A stretch of DNA of 64,000 nucleotides from NCBI RefSeq assembly GCF_006829085.1, contig NZ_BJTC01000010.1:62001-126000 (forward strand), given 5' to 3'. Shown piece after piece: positions 34,172 through 42,612 of this stretch. Origin of the DNA: Chryseobacterium sp. ON_d1. Lineage in GTDB: Bacteria > Bacteroidota > Bacteroidia > Flavobacteriales > Weeksellaceae. Below the pieces are notes generated by a model. It was not told the DNA's origin, did no database searches, and saw nothing but the letters and a program-made list of their open reading frames with translations. Both the position numbers and the translations under genes were made by a program. Position 1 is the first letter of the stretch, and every line of letters begins with the position of its first letter.

Positions 34172-34942
34172 CTAGTACGTTTTATTGTTTGCATCTATAT
34201 AATAGTAATGCTGGCCATCTTTTGTTACTTCAAACATTTTACCCAGTTTCCAGCTGAAATTCCTTTTTATATTAGCATATTCAAATGGTATGATAATCTT
34301 ATTGTTAACATCAATAACACCGAATTTATCATTATTGGAAGCAATAATCATGGGGTTGGCCACATCATCTCCTTCCAGAATAAACAGATACTGATATTGG
34401 GGATAGATCTGATACTGTCTGTAATCAGCAGCATTTACAAATTTTGATTTTTCAATGATTCCGTAAAAGCCGTTCAGAATATACGCTTGAAACAACTGCT
34501 GTTTATATTCTTCGAATTTACATTTTCCGAAATCTGCTTCCTTGAACTGATATACCCTTTTCCCGGACTGGTCTATCCGGTAAGAAATCATATCTTTTTC
34601 TACTGTAGCATACTCTTTTGTTCCGAATTTTCTTACTTTCTCATTAGGTGAATTCAAAAGATTACAGTCTTCATAAAAAAATACAGCAATATGATATTCG
34701 GGCTGAATAATAAATTTCCCGTTTTGGTTGACATATCCGAAATGATCGCCTTTCTTTTTAGGAATCAAAACCGGGATATCTTTATTGATCACCACCAGAT
34801 CAGGATTGGGCTTATTGGTTTCTGTAATTTTTTTTACGGTATTTTTTGTTCCTTTCTTCGCACTACCTTTCTTCACAGATTTAGCCTGCGAGAAAACGAA
34901 AATCGAAATAAAAACACATAAAATATTCAGTATATTTTTCAT
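34172..34942 (-). CDS. WG-repeat-containing secreted protein
   Basis: I start at the ATG at 34942 (MKNILNILCVFISIFVFSQA), which gives a direct signal peptide. The 256-residue protein has a Lys-rich linker (22-55). At least two WG-type repeats follow: FGYVNQNGKFIIQPEY (about 69-84) and KFGVIDVNNKIIIPFEYA (about 210-227), with a degenerate unit between. WG repeats form small beta hairpins of unknown binding role. It is probably periplasmic or surface-bound. A seven-base tandem repeat abuts its stop codon. Confidence 0.82.
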   Translation of the reverse strand: MKNILNILCVFISIFVFSQAKSVKKGSAKKGTKNTVKKITETNKPNPDLVVINKDIPVLIPKKKGDHFGYVNQNGKFIIQPEYHIAVFFYEDCNLLNSPNEKVRKFGTKEYATVEKDMISYRIDQSGKRVYQFKEADFGKCKFEEYKQQLFQAYILNGFYGIIEKSKFVNAADYRQYQIYPQYQYLFILEGDDVANPMIIASNNDKFGVIDVNNKIIIPFEYANIKRNFSWKLGKMFEVTKDGQHYYYIDANNKTY

Positions 34943-35208
34943 ATCCGGCATTTGTTTACAAAACTTCTGCCAAAAATAGATATTATAAAATTCATATTTA
35001 TAAAGAATCTAAATAATTTCATCCTTATAAAATTCTAAAATTTCGTAATTTTGGGAACATTTTGAAATGTTTGATAATTTTAAAAAACTTTTAAAAAAAG
35101 TGTAGATTATGCTGACTTTATTCGGTTAATGTTGCGTCAAAATGCGAGAACTCAAAATGTCATTAACTGTATTTATACAGACCGGTAAAGAAAAAGCAGG
35201 GCTACCTT

Positions 35209-35216
35209 TAATTTTG
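35209..35216 (+). promoter_or_regulatory. Possible -7 box TAATTTTG of acnB
   Basis: It matches TAnnTTTG but lies only 15 bases before the ATG, so a transcript from it would have an almost absent leader. No TTG at the -33 distance. Weak. Confidence 0.35.
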
Positions 35217-35230
35217 AAAGACCTTCTATT

Positions 35231-38014
35231 ATGAGTATTTATAAGGATTACATCAAAGAAATTGAAGAAAGAAAAACCCAGGGGCTTCATCCAAAGCCGA
35301 TTGATGGTGCTGAATTACTAAGCGAAATCATTACACAAATTAAAGACTCAGGTAATCCTGACCGAGCGGATTCTCTTAAATTTTTCATTTATAACACATT
35401 ACCCGGAACAACAAGTGCAGCGGGAGTGAAAGCTAAATTTTTAAAAGAAATTATTCTAGGTGAATCCGTAGTAGAAGAAATTTCCCCGGCATTTGCCTTT
35501 GAACTATTATCTCATATGAAAGGCGGACCTTCTATTGAAGTGCTGCTGGACCTTGCTTTAGGGAGTGATGCAGCTATTGCTAAAGAAGCGGCCACTGTTC
35601 TTAAAACACAGGTTTTCCTTTATGAAGCAGATACTACCCGTCTGAAAAATGCGTATGAAAGCGGTAACGAAATTGCCAAAGAAATCCTTGAAAGCTATAC
35701 AAAAGCGGAATTCTTCACCCAGCTTCCTGAAGTTGCTGAAGAAATCAAAGTCGTAACATACATCGCCGGTGAGGGAGACATCTCTACAGATTTACTTTCT
35801 CCAGGTAATCAGGCCCACTCGAGATCAGACCGTGAACTTCACGGTAAATGCATGATCACTCCACAGGCCCAGGAAGAGATTAAAGCTTTACAGGCACAAC
35901 ATCCTGATGCAAGCGTTATGCTTATTGCTGAAAAAGGAACCATGGGCGTAGGATCGTCAAGGATGTCAGGAGTAAACAACGTTGCTCTTTGGACAGGAAA
36001 ACAAGCCAGCCCATATGTACCATTTGTAAACATTGCTCCTATTGTAGGAGGAACAAACGGTATTTCTCCGATCTTCCTTACGACAGTAGACGTTACCGGA
36101 GGTATTGGGATCGACCTTAAAAACTGGGTAAAGAAAGTAGATGAGAACGGAAACCCTGTTCTTAACGAAAACGGTGAACCCGTTCTTGAAGAAGCTTATT
36201 CTGTAGCAACAGGAACTGTTTTAACAATCAATACAAAAGAAAAAAAATTATACAACGGAGATAAAGAACTCATCGACCTTGCCAAATCTTTCACTCCGCA
36301 GAAGATGGAATTCATCAGAGCGGGTGGTTCTTATGCCATTGTATTCGGTAAGAAGCTACAGACATTTGCCGCTCAGCTTTTAGGAATTGAAGCACCTTCT
36401 GTTTTTGCTCCATCAAAAGAAATTTCTCACGAAGGACAGGGGCTTACCGCTGTAGAAAAGATCTTCAACAGAAATGCTGTTGGAGTCACTCCAGGAAAAG
36501 TATTACACGCAGGTTCAGATGTTCGTGTAAAAGTAAATATTGTAGGTTCACAGGATACCACAGGTTTGATGACTGCTCAGGAATTGGAATCTATGGCTGC
36601 AACCGTAATCTCCCCTACTGTAGATGGAGCTTACCAGTCCGGATGCCACACCGCTTCTGTTTGGGACAAAAAAGCTCAGGCTAATATTCCGAAGCTGATG
36701 AAATTCATGAATGAGTTCGGTCTGATTACAGCCCGTGACCCGAAAGGTGAATACCATGCCATGACTGATGTTATCCACAAAGTTCTTAACGATATCACTG
36801 TAGACGAGTGGGCTATCATTATTGGTGGTGACTCTCACACAAGAATGTCAAAAGGTGTCGCTTTCGGAGCTGACTCAGGAACTGTTGCGCTTGCATTGGC
36901 TACCGGTGAAGCATCTATGCCAATCCCTGAATCTGTAAAAGTAACCTTCAAAGGAAACATGAAAGAACACATGGATTTCCGTGATGTGGTACACGCAACG
37001 CAGGCTCAGATGCTGAAGCAGTTTGGAGGAGAAAATGTATTCCAGGGAAGAATCATTGAGGTTCACATCGGAACACTTCCTGCTGACCAGGCATTCACCT
37101 TTACAGACTGGACGGCTGAGATGAAGGCAAAAGCTTCGATCAACATTTCTGAAGATAATACATTAATCGAATCACTGGAAATCGCAAAAAACAGAATCCA
37201 GATCATGATCGACAAGGGTATGGATAACCACAATAAAGTTCTTCAGGGACTAATTGATAAAGCCAATAAGAGAATTGAAGAGATCAGATCAGGAGAAAAA
37301 CCAGCCCTGACTCCGGATGCAAACGCTAAATATTATGCTGAAGTAGTTGTAGATCTTGACGCTATCGTTGAACCCATGATTGCTGACCCGGATGTAAACA
37401 ATGAAGATGTTTCCAAAAGATATACACACGATACCATCAGAGATCTTTCTTACTATGGAGGTGAGAAAAAAGTAGACCTTGGTTTCGTTGGATCTTGTAT
37501 GGTTCACAAAGGGGATCTTAAGATTGTTTCTCAAATGCTTAGAAACCTTGAAAAACAACAAGGAAAAGTAGAATTTAATGCACCACTTGTAGTTGCAGCT
37601 CCTACATATAATATCATTGATGAATTAAAAGCAGAAGGAGACTGGGAATTATTAGAGAAATATTCCGCATTTGAATTCGACGACAATGCTCCAAAAGGAG
37701 AAGCGCGTACAGAGTACAAAAACGTCATGTACCTTGAGCGTCCGGGATGTAACCTTTGTATGGGTAACCAGGAAAAAGCTGCTAAAGGAGATACTGTTTT
37801 AGCAACTTCTACCCGTCTTTTCCAGGGAAGAGTTGTTGAAGATTCTGAACGTAAGAAAGGAGAATCCCTGCTTGCTTCTACTCCGGTTGTGGTATTATCT
37901 GCAATTATCGGTAGAATTCCTAGCATCGATGAGTATAAAGCAGCCGTTGAAGGCATTGATCTTACAACGTTTGTACCGTCTATTAAAGAACTGACCAGTA
38001 CAAGCGCTCACTAA
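35231..38014 (+). CDS. acnB: Bifunctional aconitate hydratase 2 / 2-methylisocitrate dehydratase
   Basis: The 927-residue protein has the AcnB layout, with an N-terminal HEAT-like domain (about 1-160), then the swivel domain, then the [4Fe-4S] catalytic domains. Iron-sulphur ligands are visible as Cys756 (VGSCMVHK) and Cys840/Cys843 (GCNLCMGNQ). It isomerises citrate to isocitrate in the TCA cycle and can dehydrate 2-methylisocitrate. The neighbouring gene is a second, AcnA/mitochondrial-type aconitase on the same strand. A hairpin terminator and 315 bases separate them, so they may be expressed independently. Confidence 0.96.
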   Translation: MSIYKDYIKEIEERKTQGLHPKPIDGAELLSEIITQIKDSGNPDRADSLKFFIYNTLPGTTSAAGVKAKFLKEIILGESVVEEISPAFAFELLSHMKGGPSIEVLLDLALGSDAAIAKEAATVLKTQVFLYEADTTRLKNAYESGNEIAKEILESYTKAEFFTQLPEVAEEIKVVTYIAGEGDISTDLLSPGNQAHSRSDRELHGKCMITPQAQEEIKALQAQHPDASVMLIAEKGTMGVGSSRMSGVNNVALWTGKQASPYVPFVNIAPIVGGTNGISPIFLTTVDVTGGIGIDLKNWVKKVDENGNPVLNENGEPVLEEAYSVATGTVLTINTKEKKLYNGDKELIDLAKSFTPQKMEFIRAGGSYAIVFGKKLQTFAAQLLGIEAPSVFAPSKEISHEGQGLTAVEKIFNRNAVGVTPGKVLHAGSDVRVKVNIVGSQDTTGLMTAQELESMAATVISPTVDGAYQSGCHTASVWDKKAQANIPKLMKFMNEFGLITARDPKGEYHAMTDVIHKVLNDITVDEWAIIIGGDSHTRMSKGVAFGADSGTVALALATGEASMPIPESVKVTFKGNMKEHMDFRDVVHATQAQMLKQFGGENVFQGRIIEVHIGTLPADQAFTFTDWTAEMKAKASINISEDNTLIESLEIAKNRIQIMIDKGMDNHNKVLQGLIDKANKRIEEIRSGEKPALTPDANAKYYAEVVVDLDAIVEPMIADPDVNNEDVSKRYTHDTIRDLSYYGGEKKVDLGFVGSCMVHKGDLKIVSQMLRNLEKQQGKVEFNAPLVVAAPTYNIIDELKAEGDWELLEKYSAFEFDDNAPKGEARTEYKNVMYLERPGCNLCMGNQEKAAKGDTVLATSTRLFQGRVVEDSERKKGESLLASTPVVVLSAIIGRIPSIDEYKAAVEGIDLTTFVPSIKELTSTSAH

Positions 38015-38055
38015 GAGAATTAACAAATAAGTCGCAAGACTTTTGAAAACTATAT

Positions 38056-38104
38056 AATTGAAAGATTTTAGTCCTTTAGGATTTAAGATCTTTCAATTTT
38101 TTGT
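38056..38104 (+). terminator. Terminator after acnB
   Basis: AATTGAAAGA... pairs with ...TCTTTCAATT around a GTCC/GG centre, followed by TTTT. About 40 bases after the acnB stop. Confidence 0.75.
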
Positions 38105-38329
38105 TTAGAATGTTTCTATTTTAAGTTAAATACGATTTTTTTTCAATATAACCTGAAAAACGAAATCTATTTTTTCTTAAATTGAAAGTTATAAAATCTC
38201 TTGATTTTATAGTCAAAATCATTCCTATTAATGGACAATAGGAACGTTTTTTGATGTGTAAAGAAATAGTTTTTCTTTTTTATCATCAAAGAATGAGACT
38301 TTACAGACAAGAACAAAATTAAATACGAT
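38105..38329. other. AT-rich intergenic region before acnA
   Basis: This is the rest of the 315-base gap. No gene, riboswitch or clear TAnnTTTG box was found. A start on the plus strand from an unrecognised promoter is assumed for acnA. Confidence 0.5.
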
Positions 38330-40597
38330 ATGACTTTTGATATTGATATGATCAAAAAGGTATACGAGCGTTATCCTGAAAGAATTGCAGCAGCAAGACA
38401 AATCGTTGGAAAACCTCTTACCCTTTCAGAAAAAATCCTTTACACCCACCTTTGGGAAGGAAATGCTACACAAGCACATGAAAGAGGGAACTCTTATGTA
38501 GACTTCGCACCAGACAGAGTAGCGATGCAGGACGCCACAGCACAGATGGCACTTTTACAATTCATGCAGGCAGGAAAGGCTAAAGTAGCTGTTCCTTCTA
38601 CTGCGCACGCAGATCACCTTATCCAGGCAAAAGTAGGTGCTGATAAAGACTTACAGGAGGGGATCAACAAAAACTCCGAAGTATTCAATTTCTTAAGTTC
38701 TGTATGTGATAAATACGGAATCGGGTTCTGGAAACCGGGAGCAGGGATCATTCACCAGGTAGTATTGGAGAACTATGCTTTCCCAGGAGGTATGATGATC
38801 GGTACTGACTCTCACACAGTAAATGCCGGAGGGCTTGGAATGGTCGCCATTGGTGTAGGAGGTGCTGATGCAGTAGATGTAATGGCCGGAATGGCCTGGG
38901 AGCTTAAAATGCCTAAACTTATCGGAGTAAAATTAACCGGTAAAATGAACGGATGGACTTCTGCAAAAGACGTCATCTTAAAAGTAGCAGGGATTCTAAC
39001 GGTAAAAGGAGGTACAGGATGTATCGTAGAATATTTCGGGGAAGGAGCAGAATCTCTTTCAGCAACCGGTAAAGGAACTATCTGTAACATGGGTGCTGAA
39101 ATCGGGGCTACAACTTCTACTTTCGGATACGATGATTCTATGAGAAGGTATCTTGCGGCTACCGGAAGACAGGACGTAGTAGATGCCGCTGATAAAATTG
39201 CCGAACATCTAACAGGTGATGCTGAAGTATATGCCAATCCTGAACAATATTTTGACCAATTAATAGAAATCAACCTATCTGAGCTGACTCCACATTTAAA
39301 CGGACCTTTCACTCCGGACTTGGCAACTCCGGTTGCTGAATTCAGAGCTAAAGCTGAAGCTAACGGATGGCCGCTGGAAGTTGAATGGGCTCTTATCGGT
39401 TCCTGTACCAACTCTTCTTATGAAGATTTATCAAGAGCAGCTTCAATTGTTGAAGATGCTGTTTCAAAAGGAGTAAAACCTAAAGCTATCCTGGGAATCA
39501 ACCCTGGTTCTGAACAGGTGAAATTCACTGCAGAAAGAGACGGTTTCTTAGATTCTTTCAGAAAATTCGAAAACGCAAGAATCTTTACCAACGCTTGCGG
39601 ACCATGTATCGGACAATGGGACAGAGAAGGAGCAGAAAAAGGAGAGAAAAACTCTATTATCCACTCTTTCAACAGAAACTTTGCCAAAAGGGCTGACGGT
39701 AACCCGAATACCCATGCTTTTGTAGCTTCTCCGGAAATGGTTGCTGCGGTTGCGATATCAGGCAGACTTGATTTCAATCCAATTACAGATACATTAACTA
39801 ACGAAGCCGGTGAACAGGTAAAACTTAATGAACCTAAAGGGTATGAACTGCCTTCAAAAGGTTTTGCAGTAGACGACAACGGATATCAGGCTCCATCAGA
39901 AGACGGCTCTAAAGTTGTTGTGAATGTAAGCCCAACTTCAGACAGACTTCAGTTATTGGAAGAATTCCCTGCCTGGGATGGTAAAAACATTACAGGAGCC
40001 AGAGTACTGATCAAAGCTTTCGGAAAATGTACTACCGACCACATTTCTATGGCGGGGCCATGGCTGAAATACAGAGGTCACCTGGACAATATTTCAAACA
40101 ACATGTTGATCGGAGCGGTAAATGCTTACAACATGGAAACCAATAAAGTTAAAAACGAATTAACCGGTGAATACGGTGAAGTTCCGGCAGTACAAAGAGC
40201 TTACAAAGCGGCGGGTATCCCAACCATCGTTGTAGGAGACCAAAACTATGGTGAAGGTTCTTCAAGAGAACATGCTGCGATGGAACCGAGACACCTTGGC
40301 GTGAAAGCTGTACTGGTAAAATCATTTGCGAGAATCCACGAAACCAACCTTAAGAAACAAGGAATGCTGGGAATCACTTTCGCAAACGAAGCAGATTATG
40401 ACAAAATCCAGGAAGACGACATCGTTAATTTCTTAGATCTTGATCAGTTCGCTCCGGGAAAACAGCTGACTCTAGAGTTCATCCATACAGATGGAACTAA
40501 AGATATCATCATGGCAAACCACACTTACAACGATCAGCAAATTGATTGGTTTAAGGCGGGTTCTGCTCTGAACCTGATCAAACAACAGGAAAAATAA
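38330..40597 (+). CDS. acnA: Aconitate hydratase (mitochondrial/AcnA-type)
   Basis: The 755-residue aconitase has [4Fe-4S] ligands Cys359 (IGSCTNSSYED), Cys423 and Cys426 (ACGPCIGQWD). The catalytic serine region GEGSSREHAAMEPRHLG lies near 640. Its length and the absence of a HEAT domain place it in the mitochondrial-like group rather than the AcnB group. It interconverts citrate and isocitrate. Having both types side by side suggests division of labour, for example under iron or oxidative stress (inference). A terminator follows. Confidence 0.95.
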   Translation: MTFDIDMIKKVYERYPERIAAARQIVGKPLTLSEKILYTHLWEGNATQAHERGNSYVDFAPDRVAMQDATAQMALLQFMQAGKAKVAVPSTAHADHLIQAKVGADKDLQEGINKNSEVFNFLSSVCDKYGIGFWKPGAGIIHQVVLENYAFPGGMMIGTDSHTVNAGGLGMVAIGVGGADAVDVMAGMAWELKMPKLIGVKLTGKMNGWTSAKDVILKVAGILTVKGGTGCIVEYFGEGAESLSATGKGTICNMGAEIGATTSTFGYDDSMRRYLAATGRQDVVDAADKIAEHLTGDAEVYANPEQYFDQLIEINLSELTPHLNGPFTPDLATPVAEFRAKAEANGWPLEVEWALIGSCTNSSYEDLSRAASIVEDAVSKGVKPKAILGINPGSEQVKFTAERDGFLDSFRKFENARIFTNACGPCIGQWDREGAEKGEKNSIIHSFNRNFAKRADGNPNTHAFVASPEMVAAVAISGRLDFNPITDTLTNEAGEQVKLNEPKGYELPSKGFAVDDNGYQAPSEDGSKVVVNVSPTSDRLQLLEEFPAWDGKNITGARVLIKAFGKCTTDHISMAGPWLKYRGHLDNISNNMLIGAVNAYNMETNKVKNELTGEYGEVPAVQRAYKAAGIPTIVVGDQNYGEGSSREHAAMEPRHLGVKAVLVKSFARIHETNLKKQGMLGITFANEADYDKIQEDDIVNFLDLDQFAPGKQLTLEFIHTDGTKDIIMANHTYNDQQIDWFKAGSALNLIKQQEK

Positions 40598-40622
40598 GAT
40601 TAATTGTTAGATTAATTAATAT

Positions 40623-40651
40623 AAGGCGGCTTCAGTTGAAGCCGTCTTTTA
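40623..40651 (+). terminator. Terminator after acnA
   Basis: AAGGCGGCTTCA and TGAAGCCGTCTT form a stem with a two-base GT centre, followed by TTATTTT. Confidence 0.8.
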
Positions 40652-40733
40652 TTTTAAATGTCTTTAAATTTTCCTTTGCTGAACTTTGTGGGTACATACT
40701 CCAAACCTGTAAGGTTTAGCTCTCATATGTATA

Positions 40734-41411
40734 TTATGATATTCTATCAAGAAGACCTGCTCTATAGCTTTCTCCAATAGGAATCTCATAATCAGGAAGA
40801 ATCACTTTTTTAGCCCCGATACTTTTCACTTTATCCAGATTGACAATAAAAGATTTATGAATCCGCACAAATCTTTCAGGAAGCTGGTTTTCCATTGATT
40901 TAAGGGTATCAAGAACAATAAATTCATTATTTTCCGTCCGGATATTGACATAGTCCTTGATACTTTCAACGTAAAGAATCTCGTGAAAGCCTATGCGATG
41001 CTTTTGTCCCGAAGACTTTACAAAGAAATGAGTATTTTCTTGCTGTGAAAAAGAAAAACGCTCCTGAGCCTTTAAAACACTTTTTTGAAATCTTTCAAAA
41101 GAAACAGGTTTCATAAGGTAATCCACTACATTATGCTCATACCCTTCCAGTGCATATTCCGAATAGGCTGTTGTTAAAATATATTTTTGATTGGTTCCTA
41201 CAATTTTCATAAAGTTGATCCCTGTAAGTTCCGGCATCTGGATATCCAGAAAGATAAGGTCAGAATCATTTTTCTGCAGATATTCCAAAGCCTGAATAGG
41301 ATTTTCTGTAGAAAAAACCAGTTCCAGAAAAGGTATTTTTTCCACATAATGCTCGAGAAGAGAAATTGCCAATGGCTCGTCATCAACGATAATGCATTTT
41401 ATCTTATTCAT
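40734..41411 (-). CDS. LytTR-family response regulator
   Basis: The 225-residue protein has a receiver domain with Asp10-Asp11 and phosphoacceptor Asp56 (IFLDIQMPE). A LytTR DNA-binding domain (about 125-225) follows, with FVKSSGQKHRIGFHEILYVE and RFVRIHKSFIVNLDKV. It overlaps the 3' end of the kinase gene by eight bases, so they form one operon. Such LytT/LytS pairs in Bacteroidota often control nearby outer-membrane genes. The divergent gene here encodes an outer-membrane beta-barrel receptor. Confidence 0.93.
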   Translation of the reverse strand: MNKIKCIIVDDEPLAISLLEHYVEKIPFLELVFSTENPIQALEYLQKNDSDLIFLDIQMPELTGINFMKIVGTNQKYILTTAYSEYALEGYEHNVVDYLMKPVSFERFQKSVLKAQERFSFSQQENTHFFVKSSGQKHRIGFHEILYVESIKDYVNIRTENNEFIVLDTLKSMENQLPERFVRIHKSFIVNLDKVKSIGAKKVILPDYEIPIGESYRAGLLDRIS

Positions 41412-42423
41412 CCTTTAAATCAATTTTTAAATCTACAATAAATTCTGTTTCCGAATCCCGGATTTCAAGCTGATGCTTAGGATATAATATTTCCAGCCTT
41501 TTTTTCACATTCTGAATTCCAATTCCTGAAACAACATCTTTCATTTTCTGTGTTTTATAATTAAAAAGATAAAAATACAGTATCTTGTCATTATCTGATA
41601 TTTTCATTTCAAAACCCTTATCACGGAAATCTCCATGTTTAAAGGCGTTCTCTACAAAAGGGACCAGCAGCATGGGTGAAATCTTCAGATGAGGATGCTG
41701 AATATTTTTCTCTATGATTAACAGTTCAGGGTTTCTGATCCTGAGTTTCTCCAGTGCAATCAGACTTTCAATATATCCAATTTCCTTATCCAGAGAAATC
41801 GAGTCTTTTTCAAGGTCTTTCGTGCTGTATCTCAACAACTGCCCAAGCTCTTCTATAGCGGGAAGCGCTTTATCTGACTTCTGATAGACAAGTGAATAAA
41901 TATTATTTAATGAATTAAAAATAAAATGAGGATTGATCTGGGTCTTAAGGGCCTGAAGCTCTGCCTGTTTCTTTTCGATCATAAGCTGCTTTTTATCATT
42001 TTCAGCCACTCCATATTTCTCCAATATCCATAGAATCCCGGCAATGAAAGTAGTGAGAGAGCTATTGTATATATTATCAAAAAGATAGTAAAGAAGTCCT
42101 GTATTTTCATCATAGTTTCGAAAACCAAGAGTAGAAGGCAGAATAATTTCTTCTAAAGCATATCTCATCCCGGCAAAACATAGCAGAGTCAGTACAAAAA
42201 CGAAAACTGCCGAATACAGTTTTTCAAGTTTAAAAACTTTTGGGAAAATAAAGAAATACGATATATAAAATGTAACAATTTTCACAATAAAGAAAGTGAC
42301 CCTCAGAATGTGTACTTCCCGACGGTTAGTTTCCGGAACAAAAAAATTAGGCGTAATGACAGTTCCTATGAAATTGAAGCCCCAGTAAATAATTTGAAGC
42401 CAGATAATTTGCTTTTTATTCAT
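41404..42423 (-). CDS. LytS-type sensor histidine kinase (His_kinase family)
   Basis: I start at the ATG at 42423 (MNKKQIIWLQIIYWGFNFIG); an in-frame ATG 36 bases upstream is the alternative. The 339-residue protein has four predicted membrane segments in the first 140 residues (starting about 7, 38, 65 and 115). The His_kinase block follows with the phosphoacceptor in LKTQINPHFIFNSLNNIYSL (about 158-177), then a HATPase domain ending in SGIGIQNVKKRLEILYP. It pairs with the overlapping LytTR regulator. No extracellular sensor domain of size is visible, so the ligand may be membrane-borne. Confidence 0.9.
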   Translation of the reverse strand: MNKKQIIWLQIIYWGFNFIGTVITPNFFVPETNRREVHILRVTFFIVKIVTFYISYFFIFPKVFKLEKLYSAVFVFVLTLLCFAGMRYALEEIILPSTLGFRNYDENTGLLYYLFDNIYNSSLTTFIAGILWILEKYGVAENDKKQLMIEKKQAELQALKTQINPHFIFNSLNNIYSLVYQKSDKALPAIEELGQLLRYSTKDLEKDSISLDKEIGYIESLIALEKLRIRNPELLIIEKNIQHPHLKISPMLLVPFVENAFKHGDFRDKGFEMKISDNDKILYFYLFNYKTQKMKDVVSGIGIQNVKKRLEILYPKHQLEIRDSETEFIVDLKIDLKDE

Positions 42424-42559
42424 ATTCAAATATAAATCTCTAAAGGCATAATTCATCAATTGTTTTCGACAAAAACCTGTTTTTTTCCGACGAAATTTAT
42501 TTGATACACAGAATTCTGCACTTCATCTAAAAACAGTTTTACTGATTGATTACAGCCTG

Positions 42560-42567
42560 TATTTTTG
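42560..42567 (+). promoter_or_regulatory. -7 box TATTTTTG upstream of TonB-type receptor
   Basis: TATTTTTG matches TAnnTTTG and lies 46 bases before the ATG at 42613. No well-spaced -33 TTG. Confidence 0.5.
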
Positions 42568-42612
42568 CAGAAGAAATGTAATATAAATATCATTCAATCT
42601 GTCATTTATAAT

